Of a stretch of DNA of 64,000 nt, positions 28,223 to 37,141 are shown piece after piece. Position 1 is the stretch's first letter. Each line of letters starts with the position of its first letter. The stretch is taken from the NCBI RefSeq assembly GCF_000332515.2, contig NZ_AOGZ02000014.1:1628001-1692000 (forward strand), written 5' to 3'. Made by a program: the position numbers and the translations under genes. The notes below the pieces were generated by a model. That model did not search any database and was not told the DNA's origin. It saw only the letters and a program-made list of their open reading frames with translations. This DNA is from Leptospira wolbachii serovar Codice str. CDC (lineage in GTDB: Bacteria; Spirochaetota; Leptospiria; Leptospirales; Leptospiraceae).

Positions 28223-30281
28223 AAGGTAAAAATACAGTAAATTTTGTACCTACTCCCACGGTACTTTCAACCTCAATTTTTCCACCCATGGTTTCTATTT
28301 GGTTTTTCGAAATGAACAATCCGACTCCTCTGGCTTCTTTATTCTCGTGAAATGTTTTATACATTCCAAATAGTTTGTCCCCGTGTTTCTTTAAATCGAT
28401 ACCCTGGCCGTTGTCTTCAAATTGGATTCTTATCAATTTATTTGTATAGGAACCGGAAATGTTTAAAAAGCTATTTCTACCGTTCGTTTTGTACTTAATT
28501 GCATTGGTAATTAGGTTCAACACAATGCTATCTAAATAAGCAGGAATCCCGCGAACAAAAAAATGAGTCGGAAGATTGACTTCAATTTTTAATTCTGACT
28601 CTAAAATCTGTAAAGCCAAACTTTCAATATTTTTCTGGACAACCTGACCAATATCTATAGATTCATAATTCTCTTGAGCTAGATTTACTTTAATCACGGC
28701 GGTAAGATCTTCAATGGTGCGTTTTAAGTTCTCGGTCGCTCCAAATAATAACTGCATCATTTCATTTTGAAAATAACTAGGATAAGAATTTTGCAAAATT
28801 TCCATCATACCGCTAATTCCAAAACTATGAGATCGTAAATTATGAGAGACAATATTTGTAAAATTTTTCAATCGATGGTTTTGTTCATTAGTAATATCTA
28901 GTAACGATTGTATTTCTGCTTCTGCTTTTTTTAGCTCAGAAATATCAACGGCAATGCCGAGATAACCTGTGATTTGATCGTTTTGTTTTACGGCTGTGAC
29001 AGACAATAAAACAGGGAAAATAGATCCATCCTTTCTTTTGTAAGTCCATTCAAAAGTAATTGGTTTTTCAATTTTGGCATTATAAATAAATATTTCAAAT
29101 CCTTGAATGCTTCGATTGTATTCTTGGGAAAGTAATTTTACTTTTTCCTCTATTTCACTTTCAATATGCAAAATTTCGGGAGTATGTTTTCCGATCAATT
29201 CCTCCGAAGAATACCCAAGCATCAGCTCTGCACCATGATTAAATTCGGTAATGACACCTTCTGTATCTGTGCTAATAATCGAAACAAGAGTGCTAGAATC
29301 TAAAATGGCTTGGTTTTTAGCTAAAGCTATTTTCAGTTTTTGTTCAACTAACTTCCATTCTGTGATATCGATGATCTGAGAAATAAAATAAAGAACCTTT
29401 CCTTCTTCATTTTTTACCATAGAAACGGCTAAAATAGCGTATACTAGGTTACCATTTTTATGAAAATATCTTTTTTCCATTTGATAGAACTTTCTTTTTT
29501 CAGCGACAAGTTCCTCTAAATAGGTTAAATCAACGTTTAAGTCATCTGGATGAGTGATATCTTGAAAGGTAAGCTGCATGAGTTCTAACTCAGTATACCC
29601 AATGATATCACAAACCCTTTTGTTGACCTTGAGCCATCTGCCATTTCCATCCAATAATGCCATACCAATGGCTGAATTATCAAAATTTTCCCGGAAAGCA
29701 TCTTCACTGATACGAAGATTTTTTTCCATTTTTTTTATTTCACCTATAGCTTGTTCGGTGCCAAATACGGATAATGGTTTTCCATCCGCTGAATGTCCAA
29801 ATAAAATCAATTCGTTTGTTTGCAACGCATCGGAATTGGATTTTTCCTTAATGGCATTTGCAGTTCGATTGGCGATGTCTCGGAGAAGTTCTTTTTGTTT
29901 TGGACTCAGAGTTTTTTGGTTGTCGTCCATAACAGATACTGTTCCCAAAATAAATCCATCTTCATGGAATAAAGGAATCCCTGCAAAAAAAGTGATTGGA
30001 AATTCTGTTGTTAAAACTGTGTTTTGTTTGGATTTTTTTTCGCTTGAGTCGTTTTCAAAAATTACAATATCCTTTGCATACTCCAATGTTTGCAAAGTAA
30101 ACGAGACTAAACCAGAAAGTTCACTCGGTGAAATTCCGAAGTGGGCAATGGGTCTTTGTTCTTTCTGGTCTAAAGTGGTAATCAGAGAAATTTTTGAATC
30201 ACATATCTGAGCTGCAAGTTTTGCCAAAAAATCATATTCGCTTATATCCAAATAGACATCTTCCTTGTGTCGAAAATTCAA
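28215..30281 (-). CDS. GAF-PAS sensor histidine kinase
   Basis: A 688-aa soluble kinase without membrane helices. Order: GAF-like domain (about 10-150), three PAS/PAC units (about 180-430; 'GNGRWLKVNKRVCDIIGYT', 'YFHKNGNLVYAIL', 'YKRKDGSIFPVLLSVTAV'), a dimerisation helix with the probable phospho-His480 in 'IVSHNLRSHS', and a HATPase domain with N box 'LNLITNAIKYK' and 'DNGQGIDL'. The H box is unusual because HNLRSH replaces HxLRTP. It starts at TTG 30281, with an 8-bp palindrome directly upstream, and pairs with the adjacent REC protein. It likely senses a cytoplasmic signal such as redox state or a small ligand. Confidence 0.88.
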   Translation of the reverse strand: MNFRHKEDVYLDISEYDFLAKLAAQICDSKISLITTLDQKEQRPIAHFGISPSELSGLVSFTLQTLEYAKDIVIFENDSSEKKSKQNTVLTTEFPITFFAGIPLFHEDGFILGTVSVMDDNQKTLSPKQKELLRDIANRTANAIKEKSNSDALQTNELILFGHSADGKPLSVFGTEQAIGEIKKMEKNLRISEDAFRENFDNSAIGMALLDGNGRWLKVNKRVCDIIGYTELELMQLTFQDITHPDDLNVDLTYLEELVAEKRKFYQMEKRYFHKNGNLVYAILAVSMVKNEEGKVLYFISQIIDITEWKLVEQKLKIALAKNQAILDSSTLVSIISTDTEGVITEFNHGAELMLGYSSEELIGKHTPEILHIESEIEEKVKLLSQEYNRSIQGFEIFIYNAKIEKPITFEWTYKRKDGSIFPVLLSVTAVKQNDQITGYLGIAVDISELKKAEAEIQSLLDITNEQNHRLKNFTNIVSHNLRSHSFGISGMMEILQNSYPSYFQNEMMQLLFGATENLKRTIEDLTAVIKVNLAQENYESIDIGQVVQKNIESLALQILESELKIEVNLPTHFFVRGIPAYLDSIVLNLITNAIKYKTNGRNSFLNISGSYTNKLIRIQFEDNGQGIDLKKHGDKLFGMYKTFHENKEARGVGLFISKNQIETMGGKIEVESTVGVGTKFTVFLPYE

Positions 30282-30298
30282 AACGAATGGTTCGTTTT
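30280..30298. promoter_or_regulatory. Palindrome at the kinase start
   Basis: AAAACGAA (30280-30287) and TTCGTTTT (30291-30298) form a perfect 8-bp inverted repeat with a 3-nt spacer, overlapping the TTG start of the kinase gene. It could be an operator or a hairpin masking the translation start. No other evidence. Confidence 0.35.
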
Positions 30299-30365
30299 CT
30301 TTTACCCTATTTGATGTCTTATTTTTGTAAGTTAAGTTTTTTGATTCTACCCAGGAAAGTAAACC

Positions 30366-31208
30366 TTAAGGTTTCGCTGTAAACACTTGTACGGCTTTTA
30401 CTTTATCAATGTCATAAAACTTCTTATCTTTATAAAAGGAAGTCCCTGCACCCATATAGGTAAATTCCGGATTAAGGATGTTTTTTCTATGACCTGGGGA
30501 ATTAAACCAAGTTTCCACCACAGCTTTAGCTAAACTCAAATAGGTATGGTTAGGGATAGGAGTTCCGGCTTTTGTATAACTAAAAAAAGGACCCCCGTTT
30601 TGGACGGGTGTGAATACAGCACGTCCCCCTTGGTATTGGATTCCAAAAGAGTTGATGATATTTTCTGCCGAGTAAGTGTCTGTAATTCCCACCAAATCCA
30701 AACGATCACGTAAGGTTTCCTTCCCATTTACCGTACTTGTATGAGAATAAAAATCATAAGTTACCATATCTTGTGCATGCCCAAAGGCCGCTTGTTCACA
30801 TCTTTCAGAATATTTAAAAGGACGAAGGCCAAGAGATTTTCTCTCCTTAGAGGAAACATAAAAAATAGCAGCATTTAACAATGGATAATCGACTTTTGCA
30901 AAATCAATGGTTGTGTTTGCAGGAGCATAGGAAGGAAAAGTATCTTCTGTAAATAAATCATATTGTTCAACCTTCCACTTATCCGAATCAGGTAACTCTC
31001 TCCCATCTTCGATACTTTCCAAAAATGCTAAATTAGGATCCTGTGCTTCGACAACCTTTTGCACAGGTTCTGGTTTTTTGACTTCGACAACAGGAGTTTT
31101 TTTTACTTCAGGAGTTTTACAAACAAAGGTAAATAGACTCAGAACAAAAACAATGGTCAACGTTTGCGATTGAATCATGGGAAGTTTTAATTTTAGTAAC
31201 AAGTTCAT
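30366..31208 (-). CDS. CAP (SCP-like) domain secreted protein
   Basis: A 280-aa exported protein, perhaps a lipoprotein: the hydrophobic N-terminus ends in 'FTFVC' (Cys about 30), a loose spirochaetal lipobox. A Lys/Pro/Val-rich linker follows, then a CAP/SCP domain (about 125-275) with 'CEQAAFGHAQDMVTYDFYSHTS', 'AENI' and 'GHRKNILNP', which carry the conserved His and Glu of the family. CAP domains in bacteria have been linked to extracellular or lipid-binding roles, but this one is not specified. A strong ribosome-binding site (AGGAGACTCT) precedes the ATG. It is followed by the kinase gene after 84 bp. Confidence 0.82.
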   Translation of the reverse strand: MNLLLKLKLPMIQSQTLTIVFVLSLFTFVCKTPEVKKTPVVEVKKPEPVQKVVEAQDPNLAFLESIEDGRELPDSDKWKVEQYDLFTEDTFPSYAPANTTIDFAKVDYPLLNAAIFYVSSKERKSLGLRPFKYSERCEQAAFGHAQDMVTYDFYSHTSTVNGKETLRDRLDLVGITDTYSAENIINSFGIQYQGGRAVFTPVQNGGPFFSYTKAGTPIPNHTYLSLAKAVVETWFNSPGHRKNILNPEFTYMGAGTSFYKDKKFYDIDKVKAVQVFTAKP

Positions 31209-31216
31209 AGAGTCTC

Positions 31217-31789
31217 CTATAGGTAACGATTGTAATCTTGAACCACATTGTGGATTAGATTCTTTTCTTTATTAAAATGAATAGTTTTCGCTTCTTTGAT
31301 TCCAGTTTCCCAGATAAACATAAACGGAATTCCAAATAGAGTAGAATGTTTTTGACGATACTTCTCGCGACCAATGAGTTTCTCGTTTAGATAAAAGTCT
31401 GCATGGAGGACTCTTTCTTTGGAGTAAATAGATGGTAAAAGTCCGACAGTACCTAACATAAATAATGTGGATATGGAAGATATCCAGAAATGTTCATACT
31501 CATTCACTTCGCTTGTATACAAATCGATATGGTGGTTGGCCCGAACACCGTCAGATAAAACACGGCCAAAGTATCCGGTCTCTAGTAGGTATTTTGTATA
31601 AATAGATGTAATTTCTCGTTTGGTTTTATCATTTTCGGGAGTGGATACTTTAATGGTAAGGATTGCAATTTGTTGTTTGAAATCAGGTCTTGCGATGATG
31701 GGAACATCTTCGCTCATATAATTATAACAAGAAAAAAGAAAAAATGGTACAAATACGGAGAGAAATCCAAGAAACCGAAACTTTCGCAT
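31217..31789 (-). CDS. Hypothetical lipoprotein
   Basis: A 190-aa protein with a signal peptide ending in the good lipobox 'FFLFSC' (Cys21). The mature part has a short hydrophobic segment near residue 105-120 ('ISTLFMLGTVGLLPSIY') and ends in a Tyr/Asn-rich helix. It ends 8 bp before the CAP gene and is probably co-transcribed with it. The 'ILTIKVSTPEND..REITSIYTKYLLETGYF' stretch suggests an envelope assembly or GNA1162-like lipoprotein, but I cannot assign a family. Confidence 0.65.
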   Translation of the reverse strand: MRKFRFLGFLSVFVPFFLFSCYNYMSEDVPIIARPDFKQQIAILTIKVSTPENDKTKREITSIYTKYLLETGYFGRVLSDGVRANHHIDLYTSEVNEYEHFWISSISTLFMLGTVGLLPSIYSKERVLHADFYLNEKLIGREKYRQKHSTLFGIPFMFIWETGIKEAKTIHFNKEKNLIHNVVQDYNRYL

Positions 31790-31837
31790 AATTCGAAAGT
31801 AGAGTAATGGAAGTTGGGGAGAGGAAAAGCCTTTTTT

Positions 31838-33223
31838 TTAAAACCGTGAAAAATCGACAATTCCCAAGAGATGTAAAATCAGGCCCCCGACAGTCACAAA
31901 AAAGGTCCAAGCGATGATGGAAATGATGCCACCAACCTTTAACATCTCTAGGCTTCTAATGCCACCATAACTGAAGGCTAAAGCATTGGGTGGTGTGGAC
32001 ACAGGAAGTGGCATGGCAAGGGAAGCACCGATGGTGGCCCCAATGGCAGCAGGTAAAATGAGATGCTGAGGTAGACCCATCGTAATCGGAAGGATCAAAT
32101 TGGCAACACTGGTGTTACTTAAAAAACAAGAAAGGCCAAGGGAGAGGATGGAGAAAAATAAAAACAACCCTAATTGACCTGAATCACCTAACAAAAACAA
32201 TCCGACAAAGTGTTTGGCAAGCCCAGTTTCTTCAAATGCCTTACCGAGAGCAATTCCACCGCCCATAAGGATCAAGACGTCCCAAGAAAGGTTCCGAAAT
32301 TCCTTTAAGTCTAAAAGTCGAAATCCAAAAAAAACAATCACTGGAAATAAGGCCACAGTTCCATTAGACACTCCATGCCAGTCAGATGTGATCCAACCCA
32401 AAATAGTAACAGTAATGATCCCCAATGCAATGGAACGATCTCGCTGTGCGATAGACGAATTTGTATTCATCACTTGGATGGAAGAAACAGACTTCCCAGA
32501 TTTGTCTTTTTTTAAGTACACAATGTACAAAAGAATAGCAAGTGCTAAGACGGAAAGGATGAATACTGGGAAAGCAAATCCCATCCAATTTAAGAATCCA
32601 ATTTCCAATCCTCTTTCTTGTAGATAACCAATTCCAATCACATTGGGAAGAGTTCCCACTGGTGTTCCAATTCCACCCAAGTTGGCGGAAAAAGGAACAA
32701 TAAATAGAAGCGATTTTCGCAGAGGGTTGTTTTCTTCCAAAGACTTCATCATGGAAGAAACAAGACCGAGCATCATGGCAGCCGTGGCAGTATTGTTCAT
32801 AAAGCAGGATAAAAAGGCAGTGGCAAAACCTAAAGAAAGAACAAGTAAAAAGGCTGAACCTTTAGTTTTTTGAATCACAAACCTGGCAATGGCAGAATCC
32901 AATCCATAGGATGTGATGGCCGAAGAGATTACAAATCCACCTAAGAATAGTAAAATGGTCTCAGAAAAATAACAGGAGAGGAAAGTAATCGTTTTTGGTG
33001 CCCCAGGCCCCCAAGCCGGAAGTAACCAGACCAATTCCAAAAATAAAACTAAAAAACCGGTAACATAGAGAGGGAAAAGTTCTGTCACCCAAAGAAAGGA
33101 AACAAGCAAGGCAATTGCCAAATTGATCTCTTGTGGTCTAGTAAGACCGAGCCAGTTTTGGTACCAGCCGAAGAGGGCCGGAATGACGGCAAGACTTGAA
33201 AATACAATACCAGCTCTAATCAT
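31838..33223 (-). CDS. SLC13/DASS-type anion:sodium symporter
   Basis: A 461-aa membrane protein with about 11-12 hydrophobic segments. The two pseudo-symmetric halves carry Ser-Asn-Thr-type motifs ('FMNNTATAAMM' near 145 and 'LSNTSVANLILPI' near 370) and the C-terminal 'MPLPVSTPPNALAF' pattern, typical of sodium-coupled di/tricarboxylate or sulfate carriers. The substrate is uncertain. It has its own 106-bp upstream region shared with the divergent fusion gene. Confidence 0.85.
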   Translation of the reverse strand: MIRAGIVFSSLAVIPALFGWYQNWLGLTRPQEINLAIALLVSFLWVTELFPLYVTGFLVLFLELVWLLPAWGPGAPKTITFLSCYFSETILLFLGGFVISSAITSYGLDSAIARFVIQKTKGSAFLLVLSLGFATAFLSCFMNNTATAAMMLGLVSSMMKSLEENNPLRKSLLFIVPFSANLGGIGTPVGTLPNVIGIGYLQERGLEIGFLNWMGFAFPVFILSVLALAILLYIVYLKKDKSGKSVSSIQVMNTNSSIAQRDRSIALGIITVTILGWITSDWHGVSNGTVALFPVIVFFGFRLLDLKEFRNLSWDVLILMGGGIALGKAFEETGLAKHFVGLFLLGDSGQLGLFLFFSILSLGLSCFLSNTSVANLILPITMGLPQHLILPAAIGATIGASLAMPLPVSTPPNALAFSYGGIRSLEMLKVGGIISIIAWTFFVTVGGLILHLLGIVDFSRF

Positions 33224-33329
33224 TGTGACTTGACGATTTACACTCTCCTGATACTTTTTCGATAGACTCGAATCGTTTCAAGCAAACAAATAAAGTAAGA
33301 TTCCCCTCGATTCGTAATGTTAATTTTTT

Positions 33330-35750
33330 ATGCAAATAGCTTATAACGACTTAAAACAAGCAGTTCTGGGAAGCGGCCCAATGGGTATTATCATCGCTAC
33401 CGTTTTGGCACAGAAGTTCGACTCTATCACTCTTTGGATTCCAGACAAAGAATTGGTAGAGGTTCTAAAGAAACGTCGCCAAACAGAGATTATGGGAAAG
33501 ACCATTGATCTACCTGACCATATCGATATTGTATCCAGTTTGGATTCTTTTGGCAGGGATGATTGGGTTTTCCATGTAGCCGTACCTTCTCGATCTTTTA
33601 TGGATAGTGTTCATGCTCTCTTGGAAGTGTTAGAACCAACCAACAGTTATGTATTTTCTTTTTTGACCAAAGGAATCCTGGATTCCAAAAACAGAAAAAA
33701 AACAGGATTCATTACATACTCGCAATATTTACAAAACTATTTAAAAGACAGAAACTATTCCAATGCATCGGTTGCCGTTGTAAATGGCCCATCTTTACTC
33801 GGTGAAATTCTAGAAGAGAAACTTAGTTTTTTTAATATTGGATCTTATGAAAAAGAAACTTCCGAATACCTTTCCGAAGTACTGGCTTCCAACTTCATCC
33901 ACACATCAGTTACCGATGATGTTGTTGGAATGGAAATTGTAGGTGTCGCAAAAAATCCAATGGCGATTGCGAGTGGAATTGTTTCCTTAATGCCACGTTT
34001 CGGATCCAACTTACTCGGAGAAATTCTATCTGTTGGATTTCAAGAAGTAAGAGACCTTGCGATGCGTTATGGGGCAAGACCTGACACCGTGATGGGAAGA
34101 TCAGGACTTGCCGATTTTATCACCACTGCCACAAGTAACAAAAGCCGAAACAGAGGATTTGGACAAAAAATTGTCGGTGAACTTTTGTCAGGTGGCGAGA
34201 AATTAAGTATCAAAGATCGAATTGAAATTTTCTTTGTGCCAAGATCCTTTATCGAAAGAGAATCGACAAAATGGCATGATAATGTCGAAGGAACGTATGC
34301 TCTCAGCATTCTTATCGAACTTGCCAATGAAATTCGTCTTCCTTTTACTTTACATAGAACTCTCTTTGATGTTCTTACGAGAAAACAACCGCCGGATGCC
34401 TTAGTTGATTTGATCTGTGGTAAAAAAACAGAATCAAAAAATATTCCACTCGTTGTCCAAAAAAAAGTGGGACTCAACTTAACCTCTGGAATCGATTTTC
34501 AAAATCTTCTGGTAGATCGAATTTTAAAACACATCAGCAATGTTCCTGGAACAGTAACAAGAGTTAAAAAACAATCCTCTGCAGTCATTGAATCCACGCA
34601 GAAAAGACTCACCAAAGCCACTCGTAAAAAACAAAAACTAGATGAAGTCAAATTTGAAGCGGAGCTGGAAATCTGGCAACGGTTCCAAAATTGCCAAAAA
34701 GATGAAGAGAACACTTTGGTAAAAGAGCTCGTTCGATTCTATGTAACAGAAATTGCAGACAACTATAGCCCAACCGTTCGCGAGTCCATACTTCGTTTTG
34801 TGGCACCAATCCGTCTTTTCTCCGGTGGCTTCCTAAAAGGATCAATGATTCCCCATATTGGTGGAAAAACGGAAGTAGTGAAAGCTCTCTCGTCTAAGTA
34901 CAATTTATTGTATGCTCCCACTCATAGATCTCATTTAGATTCCGTGGAAGTTGCATATTCTTTGTTTCATTTAGGTTTACCTGTTCCTCGTTATGCGGCG
35001 GGAATCAATTTAATGTCCAATCCTTTTTGGGAATGGATGTTAAAGTCGCTTGGTGCTTATGCCGTGGACAGGGAAAGAACACGAAACAGTTTGTATTTAG
35101 AATGCCTGACTCTCTATTCACAAGTTATGTTAGAACAAGGAATACCGTCGCTTGTGTATCCAGAAGGGACTCGTTCCCGAACAGGGGCAATTGTACCTGT
35201 AAAAACAGGACTTTTGACAACGGCAGTAAACGCTTTCCGAAGTTCAGGAACAGAAATTGTTATAGTTCCCATCTCTGTCTCGTATGAAACCGTTCCCGAA
35301 GACAACCAGTTCTGCAATATTCCAGAAGAGTTGGGAATGGCGGGATTTCTTGCCAAACGTTCCAATGTGTATGTAGAGTTTTGTGACCCAATCCCCATAT
35401 CAGAATATGCACACACAGAAGATCCAACTTTGGAGCTCAGTTATCGAATCACCAAAGGTTGGAAACAATACCATAAGATTCTACCAAATCAAATCGTTGC
35501 TAAAATCCTTGCGGAGAATGATTTTTCTATCGAACTCTCACAGAGTACAATGTTAGTCGAAGATTTCATTTCCCGTCACGACGGAAACTATCTAATCAAA
35601 GATCCAGAAGAAGTATGGGAAAAAGGTAGAAAGATTTTGGAAAAACGAAAGATGATCGAAGAATCCAATCGAGTGATTCATTCCAAAAATGATGCGCTGC
35701 TTTTGTATTATGCGAGCATGATTCCAGAAGACGAAGATAAAAAGTACTAG
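33330..35750 (+). CDS. Fusion: GpsA-like dehydrogenase plus PlsB/PlsC-like acyltransferase
   Basis: An 806-aa protein joining two enzymes of phospholipid entry. Residues 1-340 are an NAD(P)-dependent glycerol-3-phosphate dehydrogenase: 'AVLGSGPMGIIIA' nucleotide loop, catalytic Lys208 in 'GVAKNPMAIASG', and 'SGLADFITTATSNKSRNRGFG'. A helical linker (about 345-500) leads to a glycerolipid acyltransferase: HX4D at His532-Asp537 ('HRSHLD'), block II 'GAYAVDRER', block III 'YPEGTRSRTG' (Glu612) and block IV 'VPISVSYE'. Blocks look closer to PlsB-type glycerol-3-phosphate acyltransferase than to PlsC. It could turn DHAP into acyl-G3P without releasing G3P. The frame is continuous, so this is a true fusion. 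No neighbour is a lipid gene. Confidence 0.87.
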   Translation: MQIAYNDLKQAVLGSGPMGIIIATVLAQKFDSITLWIPDKELVEVLKKRRQTEIMGKTIDLPDHIDIVSSLDSFGRDDWVFHVAVPSRSFMDSVHALLEVLEPTNSYVFSFLTKGILDSKNRKKTGFITYSQYLQNYLKDRNYSNASVAVVNGPSLLGEILEEKLSFFNIGSYEKETSEYLSEVLASNFIHTSVTDDVVGMEIVGVAKNPMAIASGIVSLMPRFGSNLLGEILSVGFQEVRDLAMRYGARPDTVMGRSGLADFITTATSNKSRNRGFGQKIVGELLSGGEKLSIKDRIEIFFVPRSFIERESTKWHDNVEGTYALSILIELANEIRLPFTLHRTLFDVLTRKQPPDALVDLICGKKTESKNIPLVVQKKVGLNLTSGIDFQNLLVDRILKHISNVPGTVTRVKKQSSAVIESTQKRLTKATRKKQKLDEVKFEAELEIWQRFQNCQKDEENTLVKELVRFYVTEIADNYSPTVRESILRFVAPIRLFSGGFLKGSMIPHIGGKTEVVKALSSKYNLLYAPTHRSHLDSVEVAYSLFHLGLPVPRYAAGINLMSNPFWEWMLKSLGAYAVDRERTRNSLYLECLTLYSQVMLEQGIPSLVYPEGTRSRTGAIVPVKTGLLTTAVNAFRSSGTEIVIVPISVSYETVPEDNQFCNIPEELGMAGFLAKRSNVYVEFCDPIPISEYAHTEDPTLELSYRITKGWKQYHKILPNQIVAKILAENDFSIELSQSTMLVEDFISRHDGNYLIKDPEEVWEKGRKILEKRKMIEESNRVIHSKNDALLLYYASMIPEDEDKKY

Positions 35751-35768
35751 ATAAAGGTCAATGGACCA

Positions 35769-36248
35769 TTATCCATTCTGGACGGGGAGCCTTCCCCGTT
35801 TACGAATATAAACTGTCTTTTCTAGTTTCGCAATCACTTCACCCTCCTCGTTTTTCACTTCAGTTGTAAAAAGATAATCCCCTTTTTTCTTCAGTTCGAT
35901 TTCTTCTTTGATCCTTTCAATTTCGGAATCAGAAATTCGAAACTCTGCAATGACCTTACCCATTCCCGGTTTCACAAAGATCATATTCCCGGCTTTGTCC
36001 CAAACAATATAATCGGATCCTAATCTTTCCAAAAGGATTAACATAAAAAATGGATCACACATGGAATACAAAGAGCCACCAAAATGAACTCCCACATAAT
36101 TCCTGTTATAGAATCGTAAATTCATTTCGGAACGAAAATAAGAAAAGTCCGGAGCAATTTCTTTAATGCGAATTCCAGCTCCCACATAAGGTGGATAAAA
36201 GTTAAATAACCAAATTTTAAATCTTTTTTTCCAAGAGATCTTTTTCAT
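35769..36248 (-). CDS. DUF4442 hotdog-fold protein
   Basis: A 159-aa protein of the DUF4442 group, related to PaaI-type hotdog thioesterases. 'RFYNRNYVGVHFGGSLYSMCDPFFMLIL' type residues (43-70) form the long central helix and its glycine-rich turn. Start: ATG at 36248 overlaps the EamA stop by 1 nt (TGATG); a TTG one codon earlier is also possible. Likely substrate is an acyl thioester, not proven. Confidence 0.82.
   Translation of the reverse strand: MKKISWKKRFKIWLFNFYPPYVGAGIRIKEIAPDFSYFRSEMNLRFYNRNYVGVHFGGSLYSMCDPFFMLILLERLGSDYIVWDKAGNMIFVKPGMGKVIAEFRISDSEIERIKEEIELKKKGDYLFTTEVKNEEGEVIAKLEKTVYIRKRGRLPVQNG
35782..35799. terminator. GC-rich hairpin downstream of the fusion gene
   Basis: ACGGGGA (35782-35788) pairs with TCCCCGT (35793-35799) around a 4-nt loop, 32 bp after the fusion-gene stop and inside the 3' end of the converging DUF4442 gene. 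It could end the forward transcript. There is no clean T-run. Confidence 0.35.
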
Positions 36249-37141
36249 CAAAGATTCGGTTCCTTTCGTTTTTGTTTGGAATTGATTAAATATACAGCAA
36301 GTATTGCTAAAGATCCGCCAATGATGACGGGAATTTGAACCACTTCATCCAAGATCAAAAAACTACTCAAATACGCAGAGAGAGGAACTATAAAAATGAA
36401 ACTACTAGCAATTTCCGATCCAAGTCTTGTTGCTGCATAAAAATAAACCGTAGTTCCAAAGGTTGTAGAGATTACGGTTAAGTAAAAGATAGAAGCCCAG
36501 AAATCAAAGCCCATATCCCAGACCTTCCAAAAACTGGGATCATTGAAACAAAACAGAAACTCAATGATCGATCCTACAGCATAGACATAAAAACTATAGG
36601 TAATCGGTGACATGGATTTTCCCGTGGATTGGCTATTGAGCGAAAGTGTAGCCCAAACAAAAGAACATAATAAAAAGAACAAATTCCCAGATAACAATAA
36701 ATAGTCGATACTGATTTTCCAAACTTGTAAAATAACAAGACCGCCGATAAATCCGAAAAACAAACCAATCACTTGCCGTTTTGAGATTCGTTTCTTCTGC
36801 ACCAAGACAACAATAAAAAAAGTAACAATGGGATTCAGAGTGGTGACAAGAACTCCACCCGCGCCAGGGAGTCCGTTTTTTAGACCCATAAAGAAAAATT
36901 GATTATAAAAGGTATAAATGATTCCACCAATCAGAACATTCCAATAGTCTTTTCCTGTTTTGAGTTTAAAAGGAATTCGCATAACAATAAGCAGGGGAAT
37001 GACAGAAAGAAAAGTGGCGAGAAACCTCCAAAACACCAAAACAGAAATGGGAACGGTTCCTGCTATCATTTTGCCAATAGGCCAAGAGATCCCCCAGGAG
37101 ACCATGGCAAATATAAGTAAAAGTAAAAATTTAAGATTCAA
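36248..37141 (-). CDS. EamA/DMT-family transporter
   Basis: A 297-aa membrane protein with about 10 hydrophobic helices in two EamA repeats; 'PIGKMIAGTVPISVLVFWRF' opens the first, and 'ASSFIFIVPLSAYLSSFLIL' lies in the second. Members export amino acids, nucleotide derivatives or other metabolites. The TTG start overlaps the AEC gene stop (TTGA), so the two transporters are coupled. Substrate unknown. Confidence 0.87.
   Translation of the reverse strand: MNLKFLLLLIFAMVSWGISWPIGKMIAGTVPISVLVFWRFLATFLSVIPLLIVMRIPFKLKTGKDYWNVLIGGIIYTFYNQFFFMGLKNGLPGAGGVLVTTLNPIVTFFIVVLVQKKRISKRQVIGLFFGFIGGLVILQVWKISIDYLLLSGNLFFLLCSFVWATLSLNSQSTGKSMSPITYSFYVYAVGSIIEFLFCFNDPSFWKVWDMGFDFWASIFYLTVISTTFGTTVYFYAATRLGSEIASSFIFIVPLSAYLSSFLILDEVVQIPVIIGGSLAILAVYLINSKQKRKEPNL

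Noticed and set aside
29578..30210. A 210-codon open frame on the plus strand opposite the sensor kinase
   Set aside because: It lies wholly within a clear kinase gene with conserved domains; the antisense translation shows no motif.
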